Positions 38,411-51,332 are shown, numbered from the stretch's first letter. The stretch: 64,000 nt of DNA from Chamaea fasciata (GCA_029207755.1 JARCOQ010000002.1:85524087-85588086); one strand, 5' to 3'. Notes: generated by a model from the sequence alone, not told the origin. Program-made: numbers and translations.

Positions 38411-38958
38411 ACTATTAGGACAAACAAGAGGTTTGTGTAGGACATACTGTCTTTGAGAAACTATGAGTCTACTTTTGCAAAGCTATATATGCAAAGAAAA
38501 AGAAAAGAAATGCAACGGCATTGAGATAAAATGACGGAGTAGGTGTGAAGCACTTTTTGTACGGCATATTTTTATATAATACCTTGGTATTATGTGGATG
38601 CTATCCATCTATATTAAAGTTTTTGGAAACTAGACATTTCTGGTCATTGCTAGTCACTTTCTGCTCTGCTCACAGTCCATGGAAAGAATCAGACACTTTC
38701 TTCAAGTGGTTCCTCTTCTAAAGTCTTTGCCTAAGAAAGATCGGAGGAATCACCTTTTGGAGAGACCTGTTTTGGTCTTTTGACTATAAAAGGAGTCCAA
38801 AGTAGTCTTGGGCATGCAAATTTTAAATGCTGCAGGTGAACGGAAATGAATCCTACACAGAGTACCAGTGATAAGAAAGACATCCTAAATTCACCAAAGT
38901 GAAAAAGCAGTAGGTAGTTGTTCAACAAATGAAGTTGCCTTTCCTGTAGTCATATTTT
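38411..38958. other. Non-coding spacer, no gene seen
   Basis: About 550 bp of AT-rich DNA. The 65-codon minus frame at 38731-38928 has no family features. Confidence 0.5.
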
Positions 38959-39195
38959 AAAAAAAAAAAAAAAAAAAAACAAACCACCCCAAAACACCAA
39001 AACAAACAAACAAAACCCAGGACAAAAATCCCCAAAACCAAACCAAATCAAACAAGAAAAAAAATTTCCAAAGCAAAACAAAAACAACACCACAAACAAA
39101 CAAAGAAAACCAAACCCAAACAAACCAATCAAAAAAAACAACTCACCAAAACCCCACCAAAAGTCCTCAAAAAACCCAAACCCAACAAAACAAGG
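38959..39195. repeat. A21 run plus A/C-only low-complexity tract
   Basis: Twenty-one A (38959-38979) lead into over 200 bp of CAAA, CCAAAA and CCCAAA words with very few T or G. The minus strand is correspondingly T/G-only. The 96-codon minus frame across it (Phe/Gly/Leu/Trp-rich) is a product of this bias and not a protein. Similar A/C tracts are common in bird genomes. It could be a degenerate microsatellite or an old retroposon tail region. Confidence 0.88.
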
Positions 39196-42100
39196 ACATA
39201 CTGATGGTTTTAAACTTTTAGCGGTTTTAAATGGTTGCATGAGGTTAAATGAAGTGATGACACTGGGACAAATCTCTCCATGTATTTTTTTTCTTAAAAT
39301 CCAGGTTTATGACTCTTCCATGGGGTTGTAAGAAATCCATGGAAGGGCAGCTGAAGAGGCTACCACCTTTTTCGCAGTCAGAAAGCACAGGGCTGCTCAG
39401 AAAAGTAAAGGGCTTGATTTCGCCTCAGGCAGCATACTAATTCTATAAAACTCGCAAGGCAGTGCCCCGCTCTCCCTTGAAGAGCAAGCATTCTGAGAAC
39501 TCCTTATCTAAGGTACTGCAGCTACAGGGGAGACACTGGGAGACAGGGAGACAGAGAAACAAGGAAAGGGAACTTTATGAAAACTTACCATGAATGGCTG
39601 CAGAAGTCTGTAAGTGGCAGAGGTACTTTCTTATGAAAGAAAGAGGTTAGACACAGAGACTTTTCAAAGTCTGAGGGACTACAAAAGCACAGCTAGCTAA
39701 ATAAAAGAAAAAAGGATTGTGTTAGGTGGTTAATGCAAGGAAACTCAAGGGCATGAAGAAAAGAGAGCTAACAAAAGCTGACAGAACTTAATAAACAAGC
39801 AGGTTTCCTATTGGTTTAAGTATGTAAACTTCTGTTGAAGTACTGAAAAAAATACACTGACACAGTCCAGGGCCGTGTTTTTTAATCTGCATTAAAAAAA
39901 AAAAAAATAATTTGACATCTCAGTTGAGAAGTACTACTGTACCTCAGTCTTGCAAGATAGCCCCTATGGCCTTCTTGAGTCCTTCCAGCCCTGCTGCCTA
40001 AGGCCAAAGTAAGGCAGCCCTTACATATCCTGCAATCTGGTGTAGGCATGCCTGACAATCACGTTCCTTCTGATGACATCAGGGCTACACACCCCCACAA
40101 AGCTCCTTAGATGACCACCTAGAGCCATGGGATATATACCATTCACCTCAGAGACCGAAGAGAAAATCCTGAGAGCTGCTCACCAGATAACTCTGTTTTA
40201 TTTCTGTCTTGGTAAGAGAGGCTACAAATCTTAACTTACTGTATAGGCTTTAACACCGACAGAGCCTTAATGAAAGCCAATGAAAGCAGCTACTATGGCT
40301 TTTGGCTACCAAGTGGCAAACTTCACTGGCACACAGGTGACCCCTGCCTCGCCAAGCAGAGATGACTACCAGGCAACAAATGAATCCAGACTGAGAATTC
40401 AGGAGGGGAAGATGATGCTTTACTTTTCAACGACAAGGATCTGCCAGCTTTAGGGTCCATCCCAGGCATTCGCCCAGACCCTTCTTGGTGAAACATGCTT
40501 CAAGAAAACCGCTCACATGTCTGAATCTGGCCAGGTGGATATGACTTCAACTTGTTGAATGAACCAGAGCTGGGCACTAAAGAAAACCAGCTACAGCCAA
40601 TCTTTATGTATTCATCCTGTTTGAAGATCAACAAATAGCAGCTTAATGCTGGTTGGGAACACCTACCAGTATTCTATTTCACTCACACTCCTAAGAAAGA
40701 AAAGGAGACAAATACTGTGCAGGGCATGTGTGTGCTTTACTTTCTGTCCTGCCAGTAACAGCTGCCAAGTGAAGATTTATTTGCTTCAGAAAACCATTAA
40801 TTGTCCAACAGTAACCAGAAACAAACAGCAGAAACATAACATTTCCCATGTTCCAGCAACAATATTCATGTATGATATACAAATATTTTTCATATATCAG
40901 AGTATATCCTCAGTATATTTTGGTATAAATTCATTTCTTTCCTCTTTTTTTTTTTTTACTTCCCACTGGTTTGTATATGACACAGGGCATGCTTCCTCTG
41001 GCCCGGTATGCTGTTTTGTCTCATGAACTGGACAGCAGTAAAACTCTTCCCCTTCTGTAATGCTGTTCTGTGAAGATCTTACATATGTTTGGGGAAGATG
41101 GCAAATCAACCACACTTCTGAAAGGAAAAATCAGTCCCACAGCCACTATATGGGATATTACTTCACTGCTGTGCTTTGATATAAACCTGGCTTAACACCA
41201 ACAGATTGTCAAATCATTGTTGTTGCAAAGCTTTGAAGAAGCAGAATGCTTCTGAGCCAAAACACATAGGACAGGGAAAGCAACTGACTCAAGAATAGAA
41301 ATTCTGCTATCAAGGGGATAAAAAGGCCACTGCTGGGCAGAGCTCTGCAGATGTGCCCTGGGACAGTGACTGAGGGACGGTGGGGTGAGGTAAGGGTGCA
41401 GGCAGGCTCCAGGGAAATTGCCCTCTCCCAGCAATGGGAGGTAAACCTCCCTCCTCAGCAAGGCTGATAGCAAGTCTCTGCTGACTCCCACAGAAGAAGG
41501 AGCACGGGCAGTGAAGCTGCCTTGCCTGGCTTGTTTTGACATATGCTATACCCATCAGTTATTTTTAAATCATGTTGTTTGACAAATCTGCTGAATTCAT
41601 TCACAATTTCTGATTTGTGAACTGAGTTTCTCTGTTACTTCTAGGAATGTATGCAAATGGCAACATGCTTTTAATGCTTTCTGTTTTGCTCTGTATTTAA
41701 AAATCTCTACAGGTTGTGACTTCTTACCTATCTGTTCTACTTGCTGGCAACTGTTTTCAACAGGAAAAAAAAACAAGCTAAATAATTAACTCATCCACTT
41801 TCTTACACTTTAAATCATGTATTATTTAAGAGTCCAGGCATTAAATTCTCAATCCTGAAAACATGCCCTTGGGACCAGTTGCTTTGAAGTCATCTACAAA
41901 GTTAGGCAGGTATACAAATGCTTGAAGGATCAGATCCTAAAGGAGGTTACCTTTATTATAATGGTGAGCAATAATCATAATGAATCTGTTTGGTATTTTA
42001 TCATACATTACAATATAGCACCTGTTCAACTGCCATCAGAAAAGTAATTGTATTTCAGTGTTTGTATTCTTTTCATTTGATAAATGAGTTTGTTTTATAG

Positions 42101-44504
42101 ATTTGCTTTATGCGGTGAAAGAATATTAAAGCAGACCTGTTTAACATCATGTTTGGAAGCGTAAGGGAATTGTTCTTTGGGAGGCTTTACTCCTGCCAGT
42201 ATTAAAGTATTATGAAGAGCTAAATGAACATATGGTTAAGCCAATTTAAATGCACTTCTAATGAACAAATGTACACACTTCGTTGCATCAGTTAAAAACC
42301 AAAAATCCCTGAATCTTCCCTCCTAGCATTATCTGCCTGTGTTACCATCATGAACACCATCTATGTTATTAGCTTGAATTCTTATATCTCAAATAGCAGA
42401 AAATCAATTAATTGGGAAGCCTGCTGAATAATACATGTTGTTTTACCAAATAATAAAAAGTAGGTCATTAAGTATCTGGCCCTGTTTACCAGCAGGACAG
42501 CAAAAAGGCAGAATTTTGCTCTTGTATACACAGACTGCAAAACCCATGGCAAGTGTCTGAGCTATTTAGCAAGGATGACATCTGTTCTTGGATCCACTCA
42601 ACTGGCCTCCCAGAGGTAGGGCTTATTTTGACACTTCTTTCTTTGATATAGTTGGTGCTGATTTTCTTTTAGTTAGCAGCAATGTAAAGGCTGCTTAACT
42701 TTTTGATAATGCCTCCAGAAACTGAAGAGCTCTTCACTGCTCCTGGCTATTCAGATAAACTCTCCCCTTCTCATCTGAAGAATCACACTATCAGCACAAA
42801 TTCAAGATAAAACTTAACTGTTACTGATTCTGTTTCCTGGAAAAAACAGCACATTAAGGAAGCAGCAGATGTTACTCCACTGAATGACATCTTGTGTTAA
42901 AACGTGAATATTCACAGCACTATTTCTTCCTGGTCCCAAGCTGATTCTAGGAATCTCCTAAAGGGTCTTTAAAAAGCAATGAAAGTCAGTGCCATGACTT
43001 CAAGGACTACTATGCTTTGCACATGAACATTTGTGCAACAGACACACAAGAAACTCTGGCTGAACAAACCACAGTTAAGCATTTCAAGGGAAGAACAAGA
43101 AGGAAAGCAAAACAGCTCCCTCCTCAAAACCCAAACTAGTCCAAAAGAAGCCCAGAATCATTCATGTAAGAATCATTCTGAAATGCATGCTTCTTCTGGA
43201 GACAAAGGGTTTATAAGAAATTTGGCAGGAAATTATTTATCAAAACCTGTTTTGTTCAGTAAGGCCCCTTATACCTGCAATCCTTGCTAAAGGGGGATCA
43301 TCCTCCCCCTGCAGATGTCACTCGCAGGTGGTACAGATTCACTTACATTGAAACATCCACACTCACAGCATCCTGATTCACATGAATCACCAGAGAGAAA
43401 CGTGCACTGAGAATGTGTCACTCATCTGGTCTGTTTTAAATGTCTGCCTTAAGTGAACTGAGACCGATGAGGCCCCTTTTTCTCCTGTGACAGCAAGGAT
43501 AGTCTAGACAATTAGTTCAGATGCCGGCAGTGAAATCTGATCAGTTGAATCCCATCTTTACAAACCACAGTGGAAAAGGGGGAATTAGTTGGTTCTTTGT
43601 GTGGAAAGATTTGGGCAATAACTTCAAAAAGTTAAGAAAATCAGTCCGTAGCACTATGCAGGACAAGCTGGCTTACCAATTTACTGGTTACTGTTAATCC
43701 AAACCCCAGGAAATCCACATGACATCGCAAGGTACTTACATAATTAATAAATACTGTGAATAACTGTAGTTAAAAAAAAATGGTTGCAGGTACACAAGAT
43801 AATATTAAAATACCAGTTATATTTCTTAAGAATTTGATGGACAAGAAAGTTTACTGGTATTCTTAGTGAATTAGCTTTTCATGCAGAGGGAAGAGGCTGT
43901 AAGAAGTTCACTTTGGCCAACAAATGCAAAGAATCTCTATGTTAAAAAGGCTCAAAAGATTCCCTGAATATCACAGTCTCTCTCTCTTTTCTGGAGCATG
44001 TGTGCCCATACTCTTTGTAAGCTGCAAGCTGTCCCCCTCACCAGCCATGCAGGTTCCTGACGTGACACTGGGTCTTCACGTCTCACTTGTTAATCTGCTG
44101 CCTTCCAGAGGCATCTGTCTGCAGGTGCCAACATTCAAACTGACACCCTGTATTGCTGTGGAGCTGAGGAATTCTGCCTCTCCTCTATGTGTTCTGGTCT
44201 GTTTAGAAGATGGGCAGATGAGACAGGAAATTAACTTTATTGATTAATCTAAGTAATCCAAATAATTTGCACAAGTTGGCTAGAAGCCACTGAAATGAAT
44301 GCATTTTGCTCAGGCATTTAAGCTGTACAAATCACACCCAGTTCTCCTCTCCATGAGAAGGAAGAGTTTCAGTTCATGAACTATTCATTAACCAGGCCAG
44401 CTGAACACCCTTTCCAAGTGTGTTCAAGTCAGTATGAGTTAACTGGATAGTAACTATAATTTAACCATGTTTGCTGGCCTCAGATTTCATTCAGTCTGCT
44501 ACTC
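39196..44504. other. 5.3-kb non-coding stretch, no gene seen
   Basis: A short GGGAGACA-type direct repeat lies at 39531-39560, and homopolymer runs at 39893-39907 (A) and 40947-40958 (T). At 40130-40140 GGGATATATACC sits in otherwise GC-richer sequence and might be a promoter or LTR fragment, but LTR ends were not found. 42.0-42.5 kb is AT-rich unique DNA that could contain a conserved element. Frames such as 40646-41026 plus and 43924-44247 plus show no protein family. Confidence 0.5.
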
Positions 44505-44562
44505 ATGGAATAGTAGAATCATTAAGGCTTATAAAGACCCTTAAGATCATTGACTCAAACCA

Positions 44563-44799
44563 TTAACCTGGAACTGCCAAGTCCATCACTAAACCATGTT
44601 CCCAGGCTCCACATCTAGATGTCTTTACCTTCAGGAATGGTGACTCAACCACTTCCCTGAGCAGTACATTCCAATGCTTGACAACCCTTCTAGTGAAGAA
44701 GTTTTTCCTAATATCATATCTAAACCTTCCCTGGTGCAATTTGAGGCCATTTCCTCCCATTCTGTCACTTGTTACCTCAGAGATGAGGCCAACCCCCAC
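44563..44799 (-). pseudogene. CR1 ORF2 C-terminal remnant
   Basis: The minus frame reads [20 protein letters not shown], then [20 protein letters not shown], matching the known C-terminus of avian CR1 ORF2 (the ...[21 protein letters not shown] pattern). The frame runs beyond the normal end. It is a relic without function, in frame with no intact upstream RT. Confidence 0.88.
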
Positions 44800-45026
44800 C
44801 TAACATTTCAGGTGGTTGTAGAGAGTGGCCCATCCTTAGCCTCCATTTCTCCAGGCTAAACATCCTAGCTCCCTCAAAACTGCTCCCTCTAAAATTTATG
44901 CTCCAGACCCTTCACCAGCTCCGCTGCCCTTCTCTGCACATGCTGCAGCACCTCAATGTCCTTCTTATAGTAAGTGACCCAGAACTGGACACAGCATTCA
45001 AGGTGAGGCCTCACCAGTGCTCAGTA

Positions 45027-45388
45027 TTACCCTGGTCCTGCTGGCCGCACTATTGCTGATACAGGCCAGGTCACCACTGGCCTTCTTGGCCACCTGGGCA
45101 CACCCTGGTTCATGTTCAGCTGCTGTTGACTAGCACCTACAGGTCCTTTTCCACTGGGGAGCTTCCCAGCCACTCTGCTCCCAGCCTGTAGCACCATGGG
45201 GTTCTTGTAACCCAAGGGTAGGGCCCGGCACCGCAGCTTGTTAAACCTCAGACTTTTGGCCTCAGCCCTTGGATCCAGCCTGTCCAGATCCCTCTGCAGA
45301 GCCTTCCTGCCCTTCAGCAGGAACAGTCTCGCCCAGCTTGGTGTCATCTGCAAACTGACAGAGAGTGCCCTCAATGCCCTTCTCCAAG
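45027..45388 (-). pseudogene. CR1 ORF2 reverse transcriptase remnant with FADD box
   Basis: On the minus strand EGTLCQFADDTKLGE carries the intact RT catalytic box FADD (45343-45354), just after the break where the LTR entered. The frame then shifts, and another frame continues with LQRDLDRLD, ...LRFNKLRCRALPLGYKNPM, the CR1 segment that follows the catalytic box. Catalytic aspartates are present, unlike copy 2, but the frameshift and truncation make it non-functional. Confidence 0.87.
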
Positions 45389-46066
45389 TGTCTTGGGTTT
45401 TGTAACCAAAAAAATGTTATTCTATTCCACCTATTGAAACTGAGTGGGTCAGTGTTACTTATCAGATGGTGCACTGTCACTTATCTCTCTTTATTGTTCC
45501 ACTACCCCCATGGGGATATCTTCTGCTAATGGACCATTTAAGCTCACTGATGACATGACATATTACATCATACTATTGTAAGATGCTCTGCCCAGGGAGG
45601 AGGAGCCAAACCATCTTCACCTAGATAAAAAAGAGCCACAAGTGTTGCCAGTCATCCAGTTTTCCACTGGATCCCTGGAGAAAGACCGGACCCATCTCAC
45701 CATTACTAGACCCTTCTTTTTCGATGGGACCATCTCTGCTCTAACAGAACAACATCTGCAACTCCATGAGGACTTACTTTGGACTGCTTCCAACACCCTG
45801 ACCAACAAGGCGTCAGATTGTATTTCTGACTCTATCAAGGTTTTCTAGGATTTCTTGTTTGTTTGTTTACTTTCTTGTTCTTCTGTACTACAACATTTGT
45901 ATTTTTATATCCCTAGTAAAGAACTGCTATACCTACTCCCAAAATCTTTGCCTGACAGCCTTTTAATTGCAAATTTATAACAATTTAGAAAAGGAGAAGA
46001 GAAGCTTACATTCCAAAAGAGACTTCAATCTTCTCTAGCAGATACCTGTCTATCTAAACCAAGACA
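45389..46066 (+). mobile_element. Solo LTR of an endogenous retrovirus, inserted in CR1
   Basis: The 678-bp element begins TGTCTTGG and ends CCAAGACA, a perfect 8-bp inverted terminal repeat with the TG...CA ends of an LTR. CCAAG (45384-45388) and CCAGG (46067-46071) flank it, a 5-bp target duplication with one change. Inside, in plus order, are a TATA-like AGATAAAAAAG (45623-45633) and an AGTAAA polyadenylation signal (45915-45920). The CR1 on both sides rejoins cleanly, which fixes the boundaries. No retroviral genes are present, so this is a solo LTR left by recombination. A 5-bp duplication is usual for ERVL-like and some ERV1 elements. The 68-codon frame inside (45642-45848) is not a known product. 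Confidence 0.93.
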
Positions 46067-46165
46067 CCAGGTCATGGATAAAGATATTAAACAGGACTGG
46101 CCGCAATACTGAGCTATAGGGAACCCCACTAGTGACTGGCTGCCAACTGGATGAAGCATCCAGTA
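46067..46165 (-). mobile_element. CR1 LINE copy 3, 5' part beyond the LTR
   Basis: GGTCATGGATAAAGATATTA, CAGGACTGGCCGCAATACTG and AACCCCACTAGTGACTGGCT are the CR1 region that directly precedes (in CR1 sense) the FADD part left of the LTR. This shows that the two pieces are one insertion. Similarity fades at about 46165, the 5' truncation point. Confidence 0.92.
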
Positions 46166-46247
46166 GGTGCTCTTTCACCTCTCTTTAACATCTGTGGTCT
46201 TTTTCTTTGCCTTCTCCTCTTCTCTTTCATGTTCTCTTTTCGCTTTT

Positions 46248-46297
<50 letters not shown>
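46166..46297. repeat. Pyrimidine-rich tract ending in T48
   Basis: C/T-rich sequence from about 46190 leads to an uninterrupted run of 48 T (46250-46297). It could be the poly-A tail of a minus-strand retroposed copy, but the sequence at its right (46298 onward) is not recognisable as one. Two plus frames that cross it are artefacts. Runs of this length are prone to length errors. Confidence 0.9.
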
Positions 46298-49200
46298 CTC
46301 CATATTTCAAACAGGCTTTCAGGTAGCTATAACCTCTACTTATTGTAAAAACTGCTGAATCAGAAGTTGTCAGGAAATCTTAATTTAGCTTTTCCACATT
46401 CTATGGAACAAGCAGGACCGTGTACTGACACCATAGCAGAAATGCCAGAATGATGGTATTTATGCCTCCATAAGCCATGATTCCATAATTCAGGTAATAT
46501 TATACTGTGTTTTTATAATATAGTTTGTCTTCAGCAATGACAGTTATAGAGTTTTGAATAATAACAGGCATTTTTAAAAGACTGTACTAATCTCTTATCT
46601 TCCCATTTGTTATTTCCTTGTCCTGCCTGTTACTGTAATATAATGGTCATGCATTATGGACATAAAAGACCCTATTCCATCATGAGATGTGCACTTCAGA
46701 TAGATTATCTGCACAAACTTTTGCCAAACAAATTAAATGGCACAAATACATCCAGGCCCATAAAACTCCTATTATTCCCCTTCAAAAGCATGACTTTCCT
46801 TCTGAACCATGTGGGATCAGTGGTCCTGGGTGCTGTATTGCCTATTGGTGCATACCCCACCCAGACTATGGACGGCTGAGAGGCAGCAGGAAATGCCCTG
46901 GGACTTCAGCATGGGTCATAGTTGACACAGATGCCATGTGCTCTCTTTTCTTCCTGTATCCACTATGCTAGACTAAATAGGGTCTGGCACCCTGAGGTAC
47001 ATTTCTTTTCCCAGGGGCCTTGAAATGGACACCGGTATGGGAGACATTCAGGCTCAGATGCTCAACAATTTACAAACTGGGACATCTGGGTCTTCTTAGA
47101 GTCCATTATATAAGGTACAATGAGACCCAGAAGTGAATCAGTAGCTGGTGAGATGGACAGCAAACCCTTTACCAAGAGGAGTGGGTCCTGACAGCTGCAC
47201 AACCCATCTTGCCATCAGCTCCAGGCACGGTCACAACATCTGTAGTGCAAACGCCTTCTCCCGTGACTACCCTGCACTCTGCAACCTCTGCCATGCCTAC
47301 ATCTCCCTGAATATCCTCCCTCCTACCTGACTGAAATGTCTGAATAATTACATCGTAGGCTACATGGCATATTTCTAACTCTTTACAGCCGTTTCCAGTC
47401 CATCTTGTTTCTCCTTTGTATCATGGTTAATTAATTTTATATTATAAGCCAGTCACTTCTGAAGGATCTGTAGACATTCAGATTAAATGCAAAATTTCAG
47501 CCTCCTTCATGTGCCCTTGATAAAGATGATTTTATAGCCTTTACATCAGATGTTATGGGCACTACTCGTGCCTTTTTTTCACTCAGGGAAGTAAATTTGC
47601 AACCGTTTAGACTGGGTGTTTTTCCCCTTCTGTATAGTAACAAGTACTTGGATTTTATTTTCTTTCTAACCTTTATTTGACTATATTAGACAAACAGACT
47701 CACTACTGTGAAATACACAAACAACAAAAAAATTAAGTTTAATCCCAATTATATGATGATTTTTGAGCATACCATTAAGCCTACTAGCAGTAGGACAAAA
47801 AACCATAAAAATGCATAACTTAACAAAATGTAATAGACCAAAACAAAGCACAATAACTGGACAAATTAGAATATACAAATGGAACTGACACAACTAAATG
47901 AGCCAAGAAGGTTCCCATATTAAAAACAGAGAGAACCCAAACCAGCAACAACCCAAAAAGAGCAGTTTGTCACTTAGACCCAGTCCACTGTGCCACAGGC
48001 ACCTCAGTCTCTCTGCCACATGAGAGCTGGGGAACTTTAGAGGGAACTTTCAGCACCTTGAAGTTCCCTGTCCCTGCACAAACTGCATCCTTTTTACCAC
48101 TGGATGCACCAAGATGAACAAAATTGGGCTGCTGTGCTCCCCACTTCCTCCCACCAAAGTCACAAGTATTTCCATGTTCCTTGCCTTGGGGAAAAGGGTT
48201 GTTCCCCAGTAGGGAAAATACTGACTGGGTCTGTAATGGGATTTATCACCCAGTTATCACCCAGTGTGGGCACCAGGATTGCACTGAATTGGCTCAGACA
48301 CCTTTTTATTCAGGCTCTGGAGATGTGCACATCCCATGCCCGAGGTAAAGTCCTGCAACGAGCTTCTCAGCCTATTCCCTGCCTGCTCTTCTCACCGTGA
48401 AGAGCCTTTTAGTAACAAACTGTAGGGCTGGTACCACAAAACACATGACCTTCAGGGGAATGGTGCTTCCTTTTAGCCAGGGCCTCCATGGCAAGGATGC
48501 TTTGTTAAGGTTGAGGAACACACTACCAGCAGACTGAAGAGTCACTATTACAGAGAAAAAAAAACCAGCGGGGACAGATGCAGAGCCATCTGCCCTTAGG
48601 GAAGGAGTAGTAATTGGCAGAAGCTGAGAGCATCTAGCAGACAGGCAACATGGACTAAAAACCTGTCAGACTAAGGAGATACTCAAAATGGGCTTTCTCT
48701 TTTCCAGGTGAGTGCTCTCACTGCTGACCTGTTGCTGCAGAAAGAGTGGAAGGGAAAGATAGTAACAGGCAGCACCTCAGATGGCTTTGCCTTGAAGGAG
48801 CTTGCCAGGGTCCCTAGTGGCTCGAGCAAGTGAATTTGGAGTAGCTAAGTGCACCTATCAGCAGCCCAGACTTAGATGCACAGACTAGAGGGACCTGGGG
48901 AGGAGAGCAGCCTGAAAATACAGCCCTGTTTTTAGGATTTCCATATGGACAGCATTGGTAGGACTTCTGGGCACTGCTCCCCGACCCATAGGACTCTCCA
49001 TGCGTTGTGCCATGTAGATGTAATGTATTGCTACTACCTTGACAAAACATGCTGTAACAGTTTTTAGAAATGGAAAGTGCTGTGTATACAAAAATGCTGT
49101 GCTCTGCTTATTATAGAGAAGTAAACTTTGAAAAGTGGAAGTAATTAGTCTATAAAATTTAGCTTCCCATTTATTAACTTAACCCAACAACGTGGCGTTA

Positions 49201-51189
49201 TTAAATTCTTAGAGTGGGAACCACTATGACCAATAAAAAAGTATTTTCCAGCCAAAGTGCAAATCAGTAGTTCTACCTTTAGCTAAAATTTTATGTATTA
49301 TGCCAAAAACAGTCTGTAAATGTCACTTCATAATTTGGATTAGTACAAATTATTAGCAATGAGTCACAACCCTGTCTTGCCACAGCAAAAAAAAAATTAT
49401 TAGTTTCTTCAGAAGATTTTCAGATTTTTATTTAACTAATGATCCTGTTAAAAATATGATAAAAAGCTTTTTTTGTTTTAACTATATAAAGTTTGTTTTT
49501 CAAGCACTATCTAATGAGGCAAAAGTTTATAGCAGATGAGCTTCAAACTGTTAGAAATTAATATGTATATAGAATTATAGAACAATCAGGATCCATCAAG
49601 AAATCAAGTTTTTAGATACACAAGACAGCAGAATGAATCTATAATGTAGTAGATTGAAAACACAATTTTGACCCATCTCTAAAAAATTAAAGGTCATTTT
49701 TTATAAATGCTTTTAAAAATTTATTCTTTGAAATAGTACTTTCTGAAAAAAGGGGCTGACAGTGATATATTTCTATGCATCCCAGTGTCCTATTTTAACT
49801 ACTTTCCCTAATTATCCTGAGGTTACAGACATTTTCAGTCTCCTACACATATATAATATTCAAAGCAGTAGCATTTGCAAATTATGTATTGGAAACAGAA
49901 CTGAACTTCAGGTTCCAGGGAGCATAGTGAACACACCTTAACAATTTTAATTGGCCATGATACCACCAAGGGGTCAGCAGTAAAATCTGTATTCCTAAGT
50001 TTATGGCTGTCATTTTATAGATTTTGATTTAGGGTTAGCGCCTGCACAGCAATTAATGATCAAACTGTGATATTTAAACTCCTGGTCTCAAACACAGGAG
50101 CTCTTCCTGAGCAGTCAGAGACCGTGACAAAACCAAGCAGAAGGTCACAACTTGCTCCTCCATGCAGTCACTGTCCTCTCCCTGTGCCTGGGGGCTGTAA
50201 TCCTAACAGTGTTTGCACTGGATGTGTGCAAACACAGATCTCCCGTGTCCTCCTTCTGCCTGCAGTGGTAAGGACCAGATGCACTGTGACCTGGGCCAGG
50301 TGTCAGAAAGGGGGAGAGAGAGGAGCTAACTAGGGAAACCTTCTAAAGGTTATGTTCTTGATGACAAATGCTGCGCAAAGGGTCATAAATGCACTTTCAC
50401 GGAAACCTGCAGATAGAAAGGATGATAGTGAGAGCTTCTTAGGATGGTGCATTCCCCCTCATTTAACACCCGTAATGGAACAGCGTCCTCGTATTTCTCA
50501 TGACACTGTTATTCTTCTTAATGGGGATTAACAGCCTTTCATGTTGTTTCCTGTCTAGATTTCTCACGAACTAACATCCCCACATCAGATACTGTATTAG
50601 CCAATAATAAGAATAAATGACAGACTGTGTAGTTTCTTGCCTGACAAGGGTGCTGCATTATCCCACCACACAAAGAGCACAAAGAAATTTCTGGGGTTTA
50701 TTTATTGTTTTGGCTATTACATAAAAATATTACAGAAATAAAAACCCTGAAGAACTAGTATGGTGTGGTATTGCTCCAGTCATAATGTGCTAGTACACAA
50801 TCAATTCTTATAAAAGCTTTTCTCTTTCAGAGTAGTTTAGTTGTCCAAAGGGAATAAATAATTTACTGCTTGTTCAATCTGGTACTTCTCTCCTATTATT
50901 TTAAAAAATTTATTCTACTTCACATTTACCATATAAAGATCCTTTGTTTACAATTTGACCATTTAAAATCCTTTGCCTCTTTTAGCACATAGAGGATACC
51001 CTTGGTCAAGTGAGCTCACCAACAGGATGTGGGCAGCTTGAGAAGAGATCGGGGTACATTTTATTTTTCTTATTTCCGAAACCAGTATGAACTGCATTGA
51101 TTTATTTTGATGTAAATGTTCACAATTTCCACATTTTCAAATGAAAACCCTATACAGCTTATAGACACAGACACATATATATTCTTAAT
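46298..51189. other. 4.9-kb non-coding stretch, no gene seen
   Basis: Unique-looking DNA, GC-richer at 46.8-47.3 and 48.0-49.0 kb, AT-rich at 49.1-49.9 and 50.6-51.2 kb. A short direct repeat TTATCACCCAG occurs twice at 48242-48263. Frames of 60-100 codons have no family signature. Confidence 0.5.
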
Positions 51190-51332
51190 GCATAACAAGG
51201 TGAGGTTGGATGGAGCTTTGAGCAACCTGGCCTGGTGGAAAGTGGCCCAGCCCATGGCAGGAGGGTTGGCACTAGATGGTCTTTGAAGACCCTTCCAACC
51301 CAAACAATTACATGATTCTGTGATTCTATAAT
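51190..51332 (+). mobile_element. CR1 LINE copy 4, short 3' end, plus strand
   Basis: About 140 bp reads GTTGGATGGAGCTTTGAGCAACCTGG, then GGCAGGAGGGTTGG, AGACCCTTCCAACCCAAAC and ends ATGATTCTGTGATTCTATAA, the standard CR1 3' terminus. It is strongly 5'-truncated, as most CR1 copies are. CTTAATGCATAAC to the left and CTTAATATAAC to the right might be a diverged target duplication. Confidence 0.94.

Larger units (their letters stand above)
44505..45388 (-). mobile_element. CR1 LINE copy 3, main part, minus strand
   Basis: The 3' end is at the low coordinate (TAGAATCATTAAGGCT...), followed by the usual CR1 order on the reverse strand: ACTGCCAAGTCCATCACTAA, ATTCCAATGCTTGACAACCC, TTTTTCCTAATATC, CCCAGAACTGGACACAGC and further RT-coding sequence. 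The element stops in mid-sequence at 45388, where an LTR begins, and resumes at 46067. Rejoined, the copy is roughly 980 bp and 5'-truncated. It is the longest CR1 copy in the window. Confidence 0.95.

Noticed and set aside
38950..39240. 96-codon Phe/Gly/Trp-rich minus frame resembling a membrane protein
   Set aside because: It is the T/G-rich complement of an A/C-only low-complexity tract.
40120..40250. TATA-like box and donor-like CTTGGTAAGAG suggesting an LTR
   Set aside because: No TG...CA ends, polyadenylation signal or flanking duplication could be placed.
45642..45848. 68-codon sense frame inside the solo LTR
   Set aside because: LTRs rarely encode proteins, no known product is recognised and the opposite strand is also open.
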